DNA of 64,000 nucleotides from Sinohyriopsis cumingii (taxonomy: Eukaryota > Mollusca > Bivalvia > Unionida > Unionidae), in the NCBI GenBank assembly GCA_028554795.2, contig JAPYKE020000270.1:389501-453500 (forward strand), read 5' to 3'. The notes below the pieces were generated by a model. It saw only the letters and a list, made by a program, of their open reading frames with translations. It was not told the origin of the DNA and did not search any database. Made by a program: the position numbers and the translations under genes. This document shows, one piece after another, positions 1-12,242 of this stretch; position 1 is the first letter of the stretch, and every line of letters starts with the position of its first letter.

Positions 1-410
1 TTTAACATTTACGGAATACATCGATCTCATTTCAATATTCAAGGTATGTAAAAAAACTAAATGCATGGTGTCAAATAGTTTAAAATTGCAATGTTATCTT
101 GCATTACTTGAGGTGATGTCTTCATAATAATTGGATCCAAGCATACAATTAAACGGATGAAAATTCTAAGCACGAACGGTAAAAGGGAAGTAGGGAAAAC
201 TGTTCAATCGTTTCACACATGGACATATGGGTTTCACACTGTCAAAATTTACATGCCTCCGGGAGAAAATGCTTATTGATATTTGATTGATATCTAAATT
301 TCAATCATACTAGGATCGCTGCAGGATGTACAAAAATTGCTCCTTCTCGCCTGTCAAACTATCACAGATGACTTTTGAAATGAAAGTAATCATCATCGTC
401 TTCATTATCC

Positions 411-411
411 A

Positions 412-460
<49 letters not shown>
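411..460. repeat. (AAT)n microsatellite
   Basis: Uninterrupted AAT trinucleotide array. The poly-isoleucine frame across it is a by-product of the repeat and not a gene. Confidence 0.95.
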
Positions 461-1048
461 CTGATGGTGATTTTGTATGCTACGAAATATGTCGCAGTTG
501 GAATATTAATAGCAGTAAAAGAAATATAAAAGCTGGAAGAACCTCAATAAATAATATGATGATCGGAAGTAGGAAGATGGGTGCTGCATGAGATAACAGA
601 TGTGCGTAATTCATAATATTTGACGGAGGAATTTGCTACCCAAAGAGTCAACGCACAGATGTAGATTTAATAAGAGTGATCAAACAGTTAGTGTCATGAA
701 TTATACACCTATTAATTAAAGCAAATAATCTGACCAGGTCTAGGTACATGTAATATTCAGATTTCTAACAAACCATACTGGCTCGTAAAGAGCGAATCTG
801 AGTTGAAGAAGTTGTATATCACCAGAGGAAAGCAATACTAAACACTCAATCATTTCAGGAGTCATAAATCTGAATCCATACACCGTGTAAGTCTAACAAA
901 GCTCTACTAGAGCTCACATAGTGCAGTCTCCGTGGAAGCTCTTAACATTTCCACTCAGAATAATGTGTTCTTACCTCGAACACGCTTGTCGTCTTCAAGT
1001 TTGTGTATGTATGTTTATGTGTGAGCTCGCATGTGTAACTGAGAGCAA

Positions 1049-1097
1049 AGAGAGAGAGAGAGAAAGAGATAGATATATAGATAGATAGATAGAGAGG
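1049..1097. repeat. (GA)n/(GATA)n compound microsatellite
   Basis: GA dinucleotides pass into GATA tetranucleotides. The position corresponds to the CT array at 14678-14712 in the inverted paralogue. Confidence 0.9.
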
Positions 1098-1679
1098 GTT
1101 GTGGACTAAAGATGTATGCATCTTCTTCTATGGCATCGAAATAATTTTACTTCTGAAGATGACTGTGTAAGAAAAGTCTTTATACCCGTGTGTCGATTTT
1201 CCTCAACAAACTTCCTGGAGCAGTAATATTTTGAGATATTAATGTTTTAGAGGGCAAGGCAGCCTAATGTAACTTTTAAAATTGTAAGAATTTAGACAGA
1301 TTGTTTTCTGATCTATGTAAATGGCTAATGGATTATACAAAATGGTGACCGCTGCCCACGCGATTTTATATTACATGAAAATATTTTATGTGGCAAATTG
1401 TTGCAACTGTGGAAACCTAATATATTTTCTTTAATTTAGAATTGTATTTCATTTATACTTAACAATTAGGACATTCTTTATGTCAGTATAATACTGCTGG
1501 GATACGTGGTCGATTTGATAACTAGTCATCCAGTTCGAGATGAATGACAACGATCCGAATGTGAACCGCAGTCTCAATTCCACACTATGTACATGCCATA
1601 TAGTCATGTCCCCGCCATGAATCACGCCTATTAACAGACATTAGAGAATATACCTGCATTAAGCCAACTATTACTCCAA

Positions 1680-2210
1680 TCAAATTTAATCCTTTCCAAA
1701 CCCGCGCGATTGAATATCTGAACATACAGTGAACCTTTAAAATATCGTTAAGTTTATACCGCTGCTCGAAATCATTTGTCTTTCTGCAGAAAATATTATG
1801 GCCTGGCTCAGAACCAAAGTTGAACATAAACTTCAATGACTATAGAACTTATGAGTTTTCTAAATCATCTATATATTCCATTAGAATAAAGCTTTGAGAT
1901 AGACTTTGCGGTGTCTCACCACATACCAAGCGACCAAACTACACGATGATGATGTTTGACACAACCTTGAAAATCGATTATCTTCTTCCACAGAACTACG
2001 TATAAAAACAGACATAACAAGTTGCTCATGATGAATTCTAAGAGCATTATTTTACAGGAAGCGCACGTTTAATAAGATCTTGTTAAATATTCTGTCTTAG
2101 AACCGACACATTTCTCTGTTAATTTCGTTTTACGGTTCAGAATCACGTTATTCACGAGCCTTATTGGCATGTTGTTGCTTCTAGCCAAGCTTATAAATAT
2201 AGAGTATATT
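1680..2210 (+). repeat. Diverged copies of an old dispersed motif
   Basis: Contains two diverged copies of a motif that recurs through the window. Each runs from a CTCAGAACCGA-like start, through a CACACGCCTTAT / GTCATGTCCC core, to AAGCTTATAAACA. It resembles 3340-3640, 4080-4270, 8690-8900 and 9270-9430 in the same orientation. No gene is seen. Confidence 0.6.
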
Positions 2211-2730
2211 AATGTATATACTTGACTTTTGTATTGGGAAATATTTTGATACGTGTAGGAATGAGCTTACTTTAATTTTACTGTCAATTATATGAAAATG
2301 TCGTACAAATGATAGATACGTAAATTCAAAAGGTAAGTAAAACCAATACGGATACTGTATATGATTTATATCTGGATATCAGATCCAAATAATCCAAATC
2401 CAAATATCTAATATTGTTTATGATTCTTTTAAGCGATCGACATGAATAGATTTAACTCATTAAAGTTCATAATCTATGACACATAATATAACTGTATACT
2501 ATTATTTGGATGTATAGTGATCTCTGTTTCATAGTCGCACTTATTAATCGATGTGGTGTGTGGTTTAATGCCATTTTTAGGGTATCATAGGCTATACATG
2601 ATGGCTAGTGTGGTGGAGGAAGAAACAGACAAGAACCATCGCCACAATTCGTCTGTAGGAGGCTTCGACAACCCTATCATCATGGATCAAACAAAATAAT
2701 TATATGATGCTGCCAGTGAACGCGAATGCC
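2210..2730 (-). repeat. Inverted copy of 35.87-36.28 kb plus a 13.2-kb fragment
   Basis: On the minus strand 2210-2660 matches 35870-36280, including the 3' half of the tRNA-derived SINE (2575-2660). The next 60 bases match the minus strand of about 13200-13320. The junction between the two homologies lies near 2660. Only non-coding repeat sequence is visible. Confidence 0.6.
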
Positions 2731-2757
2731 CAAAGATAGTTACATGACACTTTTTTT

Positions 2758-2758
2758 A

Positions 2759-2801
<43 letters not shown>
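2758..2801. repeat. (ATT)n microsatellite
   Basis: Uninterrupted ATT array. It corresponds to the AAT array at 38741-38781 in the inverted paralogue, so the array moved with its host repeat. Confidence 0.95.
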
Positions 2802-3108
2802 GGTGCAGCTATTGTATGGTATTCTCTAATCCAGAAATATATAGCACTTTGCGTGGCAAATCCGTGAGTTGTATTTCGTCCACAGAATGATAAACGTGTC
2901 ATCAGTGTGTGATATCATGGTGCCAGCATGCGTGATGAAAGAGATGGTGGAGTCAATGAAGAAAGAAATATAGAGGGGGGAGAGAGGGGGAGGAGCACAC
3001 ACAAAGAAGTTGCTTTTGTTTCTATTTGAGGCATACAGCCAGTTTAAAGAAAAAATAGTTCAGATATGTAAATATGCTTGTGTGAGAGGAGCTTGCAAGT
3101 GTTTGTCT

Positions 3109-3303
3109 ATGAAAACAGAGTTAGATTTTTATTCTAAATTCAAAAAATATTTTGCTGACAAAGAGACTTTTAATGAGATATTATTTGAAGATCAAGATCA
3201 CAAAAGCAATGTTTGTAAGGGTAAATTCTTGTCCAGACTCGAAATAAATATATCAAAACAGGCAGAACAAGCTGCTCGTGCTCAATTTTATGAAGCTTAT
3301 TGA
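3109..3303 (+). pseudogene. Relic reading frame inside the old repeat unit
   Basis: An open frame of 64 codons from the ATG at 3109 to TGA. Its last 45 codons or so (residues around KSNVCKGKFLSRLE and AEQAARAQFYEAY) can also be read from the minus strands of the paralogous units near 12.1, 38.3 and 42.5 kb. In the 38.3-kb copy the difference is an in-frame 24-base deletion. The copies at 33.0 and 61.0 kb have a stop in this stretch. Most copies also have a TAA about 8 codons upstream of the conserved part, which this copy has lost by substitution. It may be the end of a former coding exon or of an element's gene. I do not recognise the family, and the length alone is not significant in AT-rich DNA. 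Confidence 0.3.
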
Positions 3304-4340
3304 TGTGAGACATTCTTTAAATATCATTTTATTTAATATTCTTGCTCAGAGCCGATAACGTTCTAGCGTTAAGTTCGTGCTACCTGTTCGAAACCACACC
3401 TTTCACACGCCTAATGGTCATGTCCCAAGCATGAACCAAGGTTATAACAAGCATTAGAGTGTAAACCTGCAAATCTGAAGAAATCCTTTACAAAAACACC
3501 CCCATGGCTGTATGAACTTACATTGAATCTACTCAGTCGCCATACCTTTTTTTATCAATGTCCACAAATAATTATGTCGCGGCCCAGAATGAATAAATCC
3601 TTGCTCAGCGCCAGAGTTGAATATAGACTTAAACGACTATATATATGTTATATCAACGTAATAATTTATTCCATCTATCAGAAATAAATTTAGATGTAGT
3701 CCTTGTGGGCGTCTTTCCTCTTTCAACCAGATTCATTTAAACATTGTATTTTTATTAGGCCCCGTTTCTCCAGCTCTATTGTACCAACTTCGTCCTGGTA
3801 TAAAATCAAATATTTCCTATTAAGCACTATGCAGTTTATTGCTGAGAATGAAATACGGTTTTGTTATATATTCTAGCTGGGACCGATATATAGACTTGAC
3901 CAGAAAAAGGTTTTGAGAAAGACTCTTGTGAAATTTTCCATTGACAACAATTTACATGTTACAGTTGTATGGCACCTCCTATCGTGAATCAGCTTTCTCA
4001 CCGCACAAAAGCAATAATAAAAGGTAGACATAACAATCTCCTCATGCTGAATTGGAACAACTTTATTTCCCGGAACACACTTTTAAAAATAAGTCTTTAA
4101 ATTTTCTGTTTTACAACTGATACATGTATGTGATGCTTTCGTCTCACGGCTCAAAACCATACCTTATACGCCGATTGGCCATGTTCCCGCTCACAGCAAG
4201 CTTATAAACGAATAGCAGTTTATCGATGCACAGAGCCAGCTCATATCGTGTATAGGCAGTCTACATTACTTGAGCCAAATGCAATCATAGACACTTAATA
4301 AAATGTATAGTGTTTTTCCTACGTTAAGTCTTTTTCATTC

Positions 4341-4359
4341 AATAATAATAATAATAATG

Positions 4360-4391
<32 letters not shown>

Positions 4392-4394
4392 TAT
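4341..4394. repeat. (AAT)n microsatellite
   Basis: AAT array with one GAT interruption. It is positionally equivalent to the ATT array at 36831-36861 in the inverted paralogue. Confidence 0.95.
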
Positions 4395-5744
4395 AATGTT
4401 AATAGAAAATAAATATCTATCTCAACCAATTAATGGTATAAATAATACACTTTAACTTTATCATCTACAAATTTATAATTTCTTAGCTGAAACAGTTCTA
4501 AATTAGTAGGTGTATATGCATTTATTTGCCGGTAGTAAAAGAGGTTAACAATATGTACGTTCCACTATAGTTCAGAGTTAAGAGAATTATACCTTTTTAG
4601 AAAAAGAAAATTCAGTTAATTATTACAGAGATAGATTAAAGAAAACAATAGCCAATATGGATATAGAGTGTTGAAATAAATATCTTAATCATGGCATGTC
4701 CTACAGTGACATGTTACATTAACAATACATACGATTGCCCGTTAATTAAATTGGTGTAAATGGAAAGACCATAAGAAACTGCACACAAATATATTTGAGC
4801 AGAGTAAGACATTGTGAGGAACTCACAAAACGGTAATATTTCTTCATCACGTTTGCTCTGTCTGAGGATAATAACAAACTGTCAGCAACATTTTGATATC
4901 GAGGTATGGATGTTATCGACTTGAATTCTTGTTAAAGACATTTACATGAAAATATATATCGATATATTTTTATGTGTGTAGAAATCGGCTTGAGTTTATT
5001 TTGATAGCAAATATATGAAAATGTCATACAATCGATTGGTTCATAACAAAATCAATAGGTAAGTAAAACTAGGTATACTGTATATGATTGAAAATAGCAG
5101 TCTCAAGACTGTTTATGATGCCATGAATGATGGACACGAATAGGTTTATCTCATTAAGGTTAATAATCTATGATACACGATATAACTTTATAATATTATG
5201 TGACTGTGTACTGATCTCTGTTTTCATAAATGCACGTATTAATGTGTTTTGTGGTTTTGTGATTTAAAGAATCGTATAGACATATTGCCGTTTCAAAAGA
5301 ACGTCGTCACACCAAAGGAACTTTAAATATATTATAAAGGACCAATATTCTTGAGACAGTCTTTACTGTAATCCTATCTTGAAGATATGAGAAAAAAGTA
5401 TACATGACCAACATTTCAGTTCACTTTCCTCAATACCTTCTTCTCAAAATGTTATCGGTTTATAGTACTTTTCATATGATTTCAAAATTTCATACACAAT
5501 ACTTGTATACAAACCCTGGTCAAGAACTAACTTTACAGGCATTGCTAACTAGTCTTAACTCATCTAGAAAAATTACACGTTAATTTTTACCAAACAACGA
5601 TATCTTACTCTGTTTACAATCAGTATCGATAGTTTGTACGAAATGACTCTAAATGAATATAAATTACCTATATTAAATTACACGTTTCCTTTCAAATATT
5701 TAGATTTTATGAAATTTCATACGTTCTACGCAAATAAAGTTTCA

Positions 5745-6044
5745 TGTATAATCACCTTTCTAAACAATTTAATCAGTATTAAACACATCCTAAATCTTTA
5801 AACCTGTTTGCAGAAAACCTTGTGATAGCATGACTTTAGTGCCTTTGTTCTAGTCCCATTTATTACTTCTCAGTGAAAATTATTTTGTTGTTGCATTTTG
5901 ATTTCTTACTTTATCTAAGGACCGGCTTATTTCAACTTCTATTATTTGTAACATTATGTCATTGCCATGTCAATGTATGATCTGAGCATTATGTTTGCGT
6001 TCAATGAACTACCTCTTATTTTCTATATTTGTATATATTATTTA

Positions 6045-6095
<51 letters not shown>

Positions 6096-6845
6096 GAAAT
6101 TGAATATTTTGCTTCAGTTTGATATTTGTTTATGGTGATCTTTTTATTTCTGTTGTTGCTTTTTCCCGTCCGTAAAGTTTCATTTGTCCTATTCACTTGA
6201 ATAATTCATTGTTTATATTTTAATGGTGTCTTGTCTTTCGTTTCTGTTTGCTTTTCTCTAGTTGAAATTGTTTCGTGGATTTATTGTGATTTGTCCAATT
6301 TTGTATGGTGAAAGGGTGGTGCTGGTAAATTTTTACTTCCTGCTGTGCAGTTGTCCTTACTGAGTTTTCATTTCACTCGTCTTGTATTCGTTTTCTTAGC
6401 TTTCTGTAGTGTGGTGTTAACTCTGCTTCGACGTCTGTGTAATGAGGACTGTGGTAATCATATATATATCAATCTTCTATCTCCTCATTCCCTCTTTTTG
6501 TTTTGTTTATTTTGGTGTTTTCGTTCAATGTGGCAGTCCATTTAAGTACTTGTTTCTTTTGTCTCTGACGATTTAATTTGCTTTTGTATTCAAATCTACG
6601 ATATAAGTATAGTGTAGTAATGAAACATTGCCAATATTCCAACAAACACTGGACTTGATTACATCGGTTTCGTAAGAATATTTTATAAAATTTGTTAGAC
6701 AAACTTTTTGGACCATAACTTTGTGTTTGTTTTCAAGAATACAGATGTCATATTTTCAGTAAAATGTGGTCTTTATAAACCAGGTTCGACCAATTTGATC
6801 CACACGATGATTGAACTCTGTTCAGGATCCTGATATAAAATTGCT

Positions 6846-6850
<5 letters not shown>
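5745..6850. other. T-rich stretch without recognised genes
   Basis: Strongly T-rich on the plus strand, with a (ATT)n array at 6044-6095. Open frames here (for example 6469-6702 on the minus strand) are short, and I see no domain motif, splice structure or paralogous copy elsewhere in the window supporting them. Confidence 0.5.
6044..6095. repeat. (ATT)n microsatellite
   Basis: Uninterrupted ATT array in a T-rich region. Confidence 0.95.

Positions 6851-6910
<60 letters not shown>
6850..6910. repeat. (GA)n microsatellite
   Basis: GA dinucleotide array interrupted once by GATA. The serine-leucine frame on the minus strand is produced by this repeat. Confidence 0.95.
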
Positions 6911-6949
6911 GAATTTAGATTGCTGTTCAAAATATAATCGTTGTCATCA

Positions 6950-8044
6950 AAGTCGTTTGGGGAAAAATCACATTGTAGTAGTTTCGCATGCTTGATATAA
7001 ATAGTGCTCTAATTGTTAAGCATTAATGAAATACAATTCTAAATAAATAAAATATATGTTTTCGCAATGTTGCCACAATTGATTACATATACTATTTTCA
7101 TATAACATGAACTAAACACGTCAGCATTAATTGCCATTTATCATAATGCATTAACCATTTACATTGATCAGAAATAATGGGTCTAAATCCTTACAACTGT
7201 AAAAGTTACATCAGATTCCATTGTTCTCTAAGAAATTATTGTCTCAATATTTTACTGCTACTAGAAGGTTGTTGTGGACACTTGACACACGAGAATAAAT
7301 GTTTTTCTTGCATAGTCATCTTCCGGTTCTAAATATCTTAGATGCCATCGAAGACGATGTATAAGTTTGTTAGTAGAGCAACTTCCGTCACACCTAGCAT
7401 CCCGTCTCTCTCTCTCTCTCTCTAACATACACGTGCACACACACGAACAGATAAAAACATCAATACGAAAAGCATGTTTTGAGCTACAAATAATATATTG
7501 TGAATAGTAATGTTAAGACCATTCAGAGAAACTGCACTATGTCCTCTCAAGTTAAACTTCGCGAGACTAACACTATGTAAGGATTCAAATTTATGACGGC
7601 ATAAGATAGTTTCGTATTGTAGTAGTCAGTTCTTGCGAATCCAAGCGCACTGTGACCAAGCCTTCCTCTGGCACCTGTCAGAATAAAGCAGGTATACAAC
7701 TTCTTAAACTCAGACGCGTACTTTACTTGCCATTAGAAATTGATATAATTACAGAATATTGCTGGCACCTCGGCCCGGTTTGATCTTTTCCTTTAAAGAT
7801 CCGGTTTATAATTCGTTGCTCTAACAGTGTAATCAGGAACGTTAAAGATATATATGAGAGCTAGGAGTTTGGGTAGTGAGTTGTTCTTGTAATTAGTATG
7901 AGCTACGCATTCCTCAAGTTGTCACATGCAACATCTATATTCCACAGCGGATTATTGTTTGATGCTTTCCAGCTTGTATATTTCTTATTCTGTTATTAAT
8001 TTTTTCAAGTGTGAAATATTTCCTAACATATTAAAATATTATTA

Positions 8045-8096
<52 letters not shown>

Positions 8097-8640
8097 ACAA
8101 ACATCTGTGAAAGTGTTTCTGACCTATTATTTTGAATTGATTGAAATATATATGCAGACATTGAAAATACAACCTACAAATATTGTATGCGCTTTTCAAG
8201 CTGCGGTAATGGAAATACTATTCATATTTATTTGATGTTGCTGGATGTTGGCACTGTTTTGCCTGTTGACAGAATGAATATTTGCATGGCCCATCTGATA
8301 CATAACTAAAATGGATGTAAGGTAGTGTCCGACATTTTTGTAATGTTGGTCTTCTTCCTATTATAATTAAATTCAATCTCGTATCTTATCCTTTTTGCTT
8401 ATAACTCTAGCCAAACTGCCAATATTTTCTTATATTTACCTTTCCTTTTAATTTGAATAATAAAGGGAGTAAGATGTCATCAGACCCATTGTCAATATAT
8501 GGAAACTCAATAAATGGGTCACCTTAATCGTATTGTATGTAAATTAGTGTTAAACACATAAATAAAAATTTAAATTACTTTATGTTGCTTCATCTATGTG
8601 ACCAACTTCGTGCCAACACAGAAATAAACATTGAGAGAGA
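6950..8640 (-). repeat. Old inverted copy of 27.5-32.5 kb, transposon-free
   Basis: On the minus strand this matches 32390-32490, then 30300-31260, then 30220-30270 joined directly to 27480-27819. Two large segments of the plus-strand paralogue are therefore missing here: 31260-32390, and the DNA transposon at 27820-30219. The unoccupied transposon target is at 8386-8388 (TTA, which is TAA on the other strand), flanked by recognisably homologous sequence on both sides. Short CT (7405-7423) and ATT (8038-8095) arrays sit at paralogous positions. No gene is seen. Confidence 0.75.
8038..8095. repeat. (ATT)n microsatellite
   Basis: ATT array; the poly-tyrosine frame over it is an artefact. The AAT-rich tract at 30518-30550 is the paralogous site. 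Confidence 0.95.
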
Positions 8641-9480
8641 TAGAGAAAACGAGAAAGGTCATTGCTGAGAAACAAACTTTGAATGAGATTCTATTATTTA
8701 TTCTAGCTTAGAAACGATCTGTTTCAATTGATAAAGGTGTGTCCTGACAAATTACTGCATCATTCACACGCCTTGTAGTCGTGTCCCCACGATGAGCCAA
8801 GCTTATAAACAAACATTAAATTATATAAATGCATATAGCCAACCGTTTACCCAATCAGACCTAATCCTTTACAAAAACAGTGTGACAGAACGTATGAACT
8901 TACAGTGAACCCATTTAAGAACATCTAAAGTTATATGGCTGACTGAAATCAGTTATGTCGCTCTCCAGACAATGTTATGGCCATGCTATGAGCCAAACTT
9001 TAAAACAGACCTAGAAGGCTATATACCTCTTGTATTCACAGACACATCTATGTACAGCATCAGACGCAAGCTTTGAGAATGACCTTTTGGTTTATTTCCA
9101 CTTAGAACCAGAAAACACGTTGCGTATGTATGACACCGCCCACCCCACCCCCGACAACCAACATCCTCACTGAATAGAACCAAACATATAAAAACAGACA
9201 TAACAAGTTGCTTGTGCTAATCTCCAACAACTGTATTGCTGAGGAAACAGACTTTAATAAGATTTTGTTAAATAATCTATCTCAGAACAGAATTATTTAT
9301 AGTGATCCTTTCCTTCTCGGCCCATAAAGAAGGGTGTTTACACATTTTAAGACCATCTTCCCGCTCAGAAGAAAACTTATAAAACAGAGTATATCGATGC
9401 ATATAGCCATCAATGTCCCAATAGGATTCTACAGAAACATCCTAAAAGGGTTAGAACTGGCCATCCGTGTGTAACGCACT
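8640..9480 (+). repeat. Two or more copies of the old dispersed motif in tandem
   Basis: Copies beginning near 8690 and 9250 share a start resembling TTGCTGAGAAACA, then the CACACGCC / TGTCCC / AAGCTTATAAACA series, then AATCCTTTACAAAAACAG and ATGAACTTACAGTGAACC. The same series is found at 3340-3640, 4080-4270 and 16260-16586, and reversed at 27360-27500. It has the structure of an eroded satellite-like array or a repeated element tail. Confidence 0.55.
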
Positions 9481-10556
9481 GTTACATTATAAAGAATGAA
9501 GCCCCAACTATGAGATCATTTTGATTTGCAACCTACACGCGATCAAACTTCAATGCTAAACACATGAAGGATCTTTTTGAAACTGTAAATGTGTCTTGTT
9601 TTTTTAAAGTTCTTGAAGGAAGTTTACTTCCATTCAAAATGATAGCTTGTGTGCAACATTCTTCGTTTTGAATATTTTTTTTACAAACTTTCGTACTGTT
9701 AACCACCCTTAATTATCATTTTCTGATCTTTCTACAATTTGCAAAGAGCGTTTACTTTCCCAGTTGATCGCGGACCCTCGTATATTTTCATTACGTTTTT
9801 CTTGTGTAAATATTCGCCATTTTACAGAATAGGTGATCAGGCTGATTCTGTATTTTGTGACGATTCCAACAAATCCAGCCCAAATGTTTTATAACAAGTC
9901 TGCTCTGATTTGTAAACAAAATTTAGATATATTTATGGAAGACCAATACATGACCCACATTATAGTAGCAAACTGCTTGAAACAAATATCTTACGATGGT
10001 TTCCTTATAAACATAACTAAGTATAGTCAGGATACGCAATGGAATGATTAGGGTATTCAGATAAGCATATACTCATGGATACAGCTAATGACAATTATGA
10101 TTCGACTCCAGACAATGACAAGCAGAAAAGAATGTATCAATTACCTAATACGCCAAAACAATAAAACAATACATCTGTAGGACGTTCTGACAAACATACC
10201 AAGCGTGGGTCAAACAAAGCCATTATATGATGCTTTCCGAGGAAGAAGAAATATAAATAGGCGACAATATAAATAAAGGAACTTTAAGGATATTCAAACG
10301 GTTATGTAAGTGCAAATTATGCAAATGATTGTCACTCTCCTTTTCAAAAATTGAAACGAACCATACAAAAAATACTTTGAAACCAGCAGTAAACGTCTTT
10401 CAATCTGTAGGACATTCAGAAAGCCAAGAGTGCAAGAATCAGGCTAAAAACAAATAGGGTATCTTCCCAGAAGCTGAGACGAGGAAATGAAAGAAGGAAG
10501 AAATCAAAATGTACAGACTAGCATGAAAGCATGATTAATATCAAGAATCCATGCAG
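9480..10556. other. No recognised gene; AT-rich
   Basis: I see no supported gene. A 72-codon frame at 9833-10051 lacks any recognisable motif or paralogue. Around 10160-10240 there is faint similarity to the 2660-2720 segment, so part of this stretch may again be old repeat. The part 10250-10556 shows no relation to the rest of the window. Confidence 0.4.
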
Positions 10557-10743
10557 TGATTCCAGCTACAGCACAATTTGTGTTTTACTTACTATTGTTG
10601 TCATTTTTGTCAGCATTATTCGTTGCCTTGGCTATTTATTCAGTGGCTAATAAGCGTCTTGTTGCCTTAGTAAATTCGCCACAATTGGCACATGAACCGG
10701 ATCGTTCGTCATTTTCGCAATACGTTGAGCCTGCAAGCAAAAG
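10557..10743 (+). CDS. Possible internal exon of a membrane protein
   Basis: A frame open from 10535 reads VIPATAQFVFYLLLLS and continues through a strongly hydrophobic segment of about 25 residues. This is followed by a basic residue pair and a polar tail ending in EPASKR. It is bounded on the left by a possible acceptor (ATGCAG before 10557) and on the right by a good donor (AAAAG then GTTAGT at 10744). Base composition is less AT-rich than the surroundings, and I found no copy in the repeat families of this window. The layout (hydrophobic helix, then positively charged flank) would suit a single-pass membrane or signal-anchor protein. No ATG fits inside, so it would need an upstream exon. 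I do not recognise the family; chance remains possible. Confidence 0.3.
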
Positions 10744-12240
10744 GTTAGTCATTTAAATTAACGAAACGGTCCTTCAGAATGTGGATCTGAGCAGTGAGAT
10801 TAAATTATCACATAAATGTATCGTTTCTAAATTTTAAACGCTATTAAAAGTGTGTTCCGTGAAAAAACTAGTTCAGCATGAGGAGATTGTTATGTTTTCT
10901 TTTTATGATTGCTTATGTGCAAGGAAAAAACTGATAGGCGGTGCAATAAAACTGCAACATGTAGATTGTTGTCAATGGAAAGATTTACAACAGTCTTTCT
11001 CAAACATAAATAGATGATTCTGTCTGTACGAAAGATACATTGCCGTTTAAGTCTCTTTTCAACTTTGGTTCTGAGCAATGACATACTTTTTTCAGGAGAA
11101 AGAGAATTTATTTGGTGCGTTTGAGAAGGTTCATTGTTCATTCAGATATTCTATCGCGTTGTTTTTGTACAGGATTAGATATGACTGGAGAAATGTTGGC
11201 TATATTCAGATGTATACTCATATATCTGTTGATCTGATTGGTTCACGGCTGGAAACTGACTATAATGCGCTAGAATAATGTGGTTCGGACTCAAGACACC
11301 GACATTTCCACTGATATAGATATCGGGTCCGAGGTGGAATATATATCAAATTCGTATTAAAAATTTCGTTCTCAGCATTAATCTGCATGGTGCTTAATAG
11401 CAGCAGCGTGTTTCCTCTGTGTTAATATTTGATTCTGTACAAGGACGAAGTTGGTTCTATAGAGTGGGTGGGGGCGATAAAAATGCAACGTTTAAATTGA
11501 TCTGGTTGAAAAGGTAATGACGCCCACAAGGACTATCTCTATATTTGTTTCTCATGGATTCAATAAATTATTATGTGGATATAATATGTCTATAGACGTT
11601 TAAGTCTAAATTCAACTCTGGTTCTGAGCAAGGATTTACTTATTCTGGACAGCGACATACATGTAATTAGTTTTGAACATTGATAAGAAAAAATAGTGCG
11701 TTTCATTAGATTCAATATAGGTTTATACAACTATCGTATTGTTTTTGTAAGGGATTTCTTCAGATTTGAAGGTATACACTCTAATGTTTGTTATAAACTT
11801 GGTTCATGCTTGGGATATGACCAGTAGGCGTGTGCAAGGTGTGGTTTCGAACAGGAGTCACGAGGTTAACGCTAGAACTTTATCGGTTGTGTGTTAGATA
11901 TTAAATCAAATGATATTAAAAAAATGTCTCACATCAATAAGCTTCATGAAGTTGAGCACGAGCAGCTTGTTCTGCCAGTTTTAATATTTGTCTTTCGAAT
12001 CTGGACAATAATTTCCCCTTACGAACATTGCTTTTGTGATCTTGATATTCAAATAATATCTCGTTAAAAGGCTCTTTGTCAGCTAAACTTTTTTGAATTT
12101 AGAATATACCTCTAGTTCCACTGTTTTTATAGACATACACTCGCACGCTCCTCACACTCAAACATATTTACAGAACTCAAATTAAGCTTGTTTTAAACTG
12201 TATGTTTCAAATAGAAACAAAAACAACTTTGTGTGTGCTC

Positions 12241-12242
<2 letters not shown>

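Larger units (their letters stand above)
1..1680 (-). repeat. Old inverted copy of the 14.3-15.8 kb segment
   Basis: Read on the minus strand, this stretch follows 14320-15830 (and 44725-46250 in the second tandem copy) in the same order, with many substitutions and several indels. Matching landmarks include the segment beside the frame at 15476-15721, the AAT/ATT array at 411-460 (against 15258-15338), the GA-rich tract near 1050 (against 14678-14712) and the sequence around 1560 (against 14411). An inner segment of about 54 bases is missing near 210 relative to the other copy. No intact gene is seen. Confidence 0.75.
2760..5745 (-). repeat. Long inverted copy of 35.2-38.7 kb
   Basis: Read on the minus strand the segment is collinear with 35170-38740 for about 3 kb, at low but obvious identity. 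Landmarks include the GA-rich tract near 2975, the relic reading frame at 3109-3303, the AAT array at 4341-4394 against 36831-36861, and the block at 5280-5740 against 35180-35640. The SINE at 35746 is absent here: the two flanks are directly joined near 5260-5290. Confidence 0.8.

Noticed and set aside
7926..8135. Poly-tyrosine, poly-isoleucine and serine-leucine proteins over microsatellites (also 326-529, 6748-6930, 25862-26071, 33330-33587, 38944-39217, 56279-56476)
   Set aside because: Direct translation of ATT, AAT, GA, TC and TA arrays; no unique flanking coding sequence.
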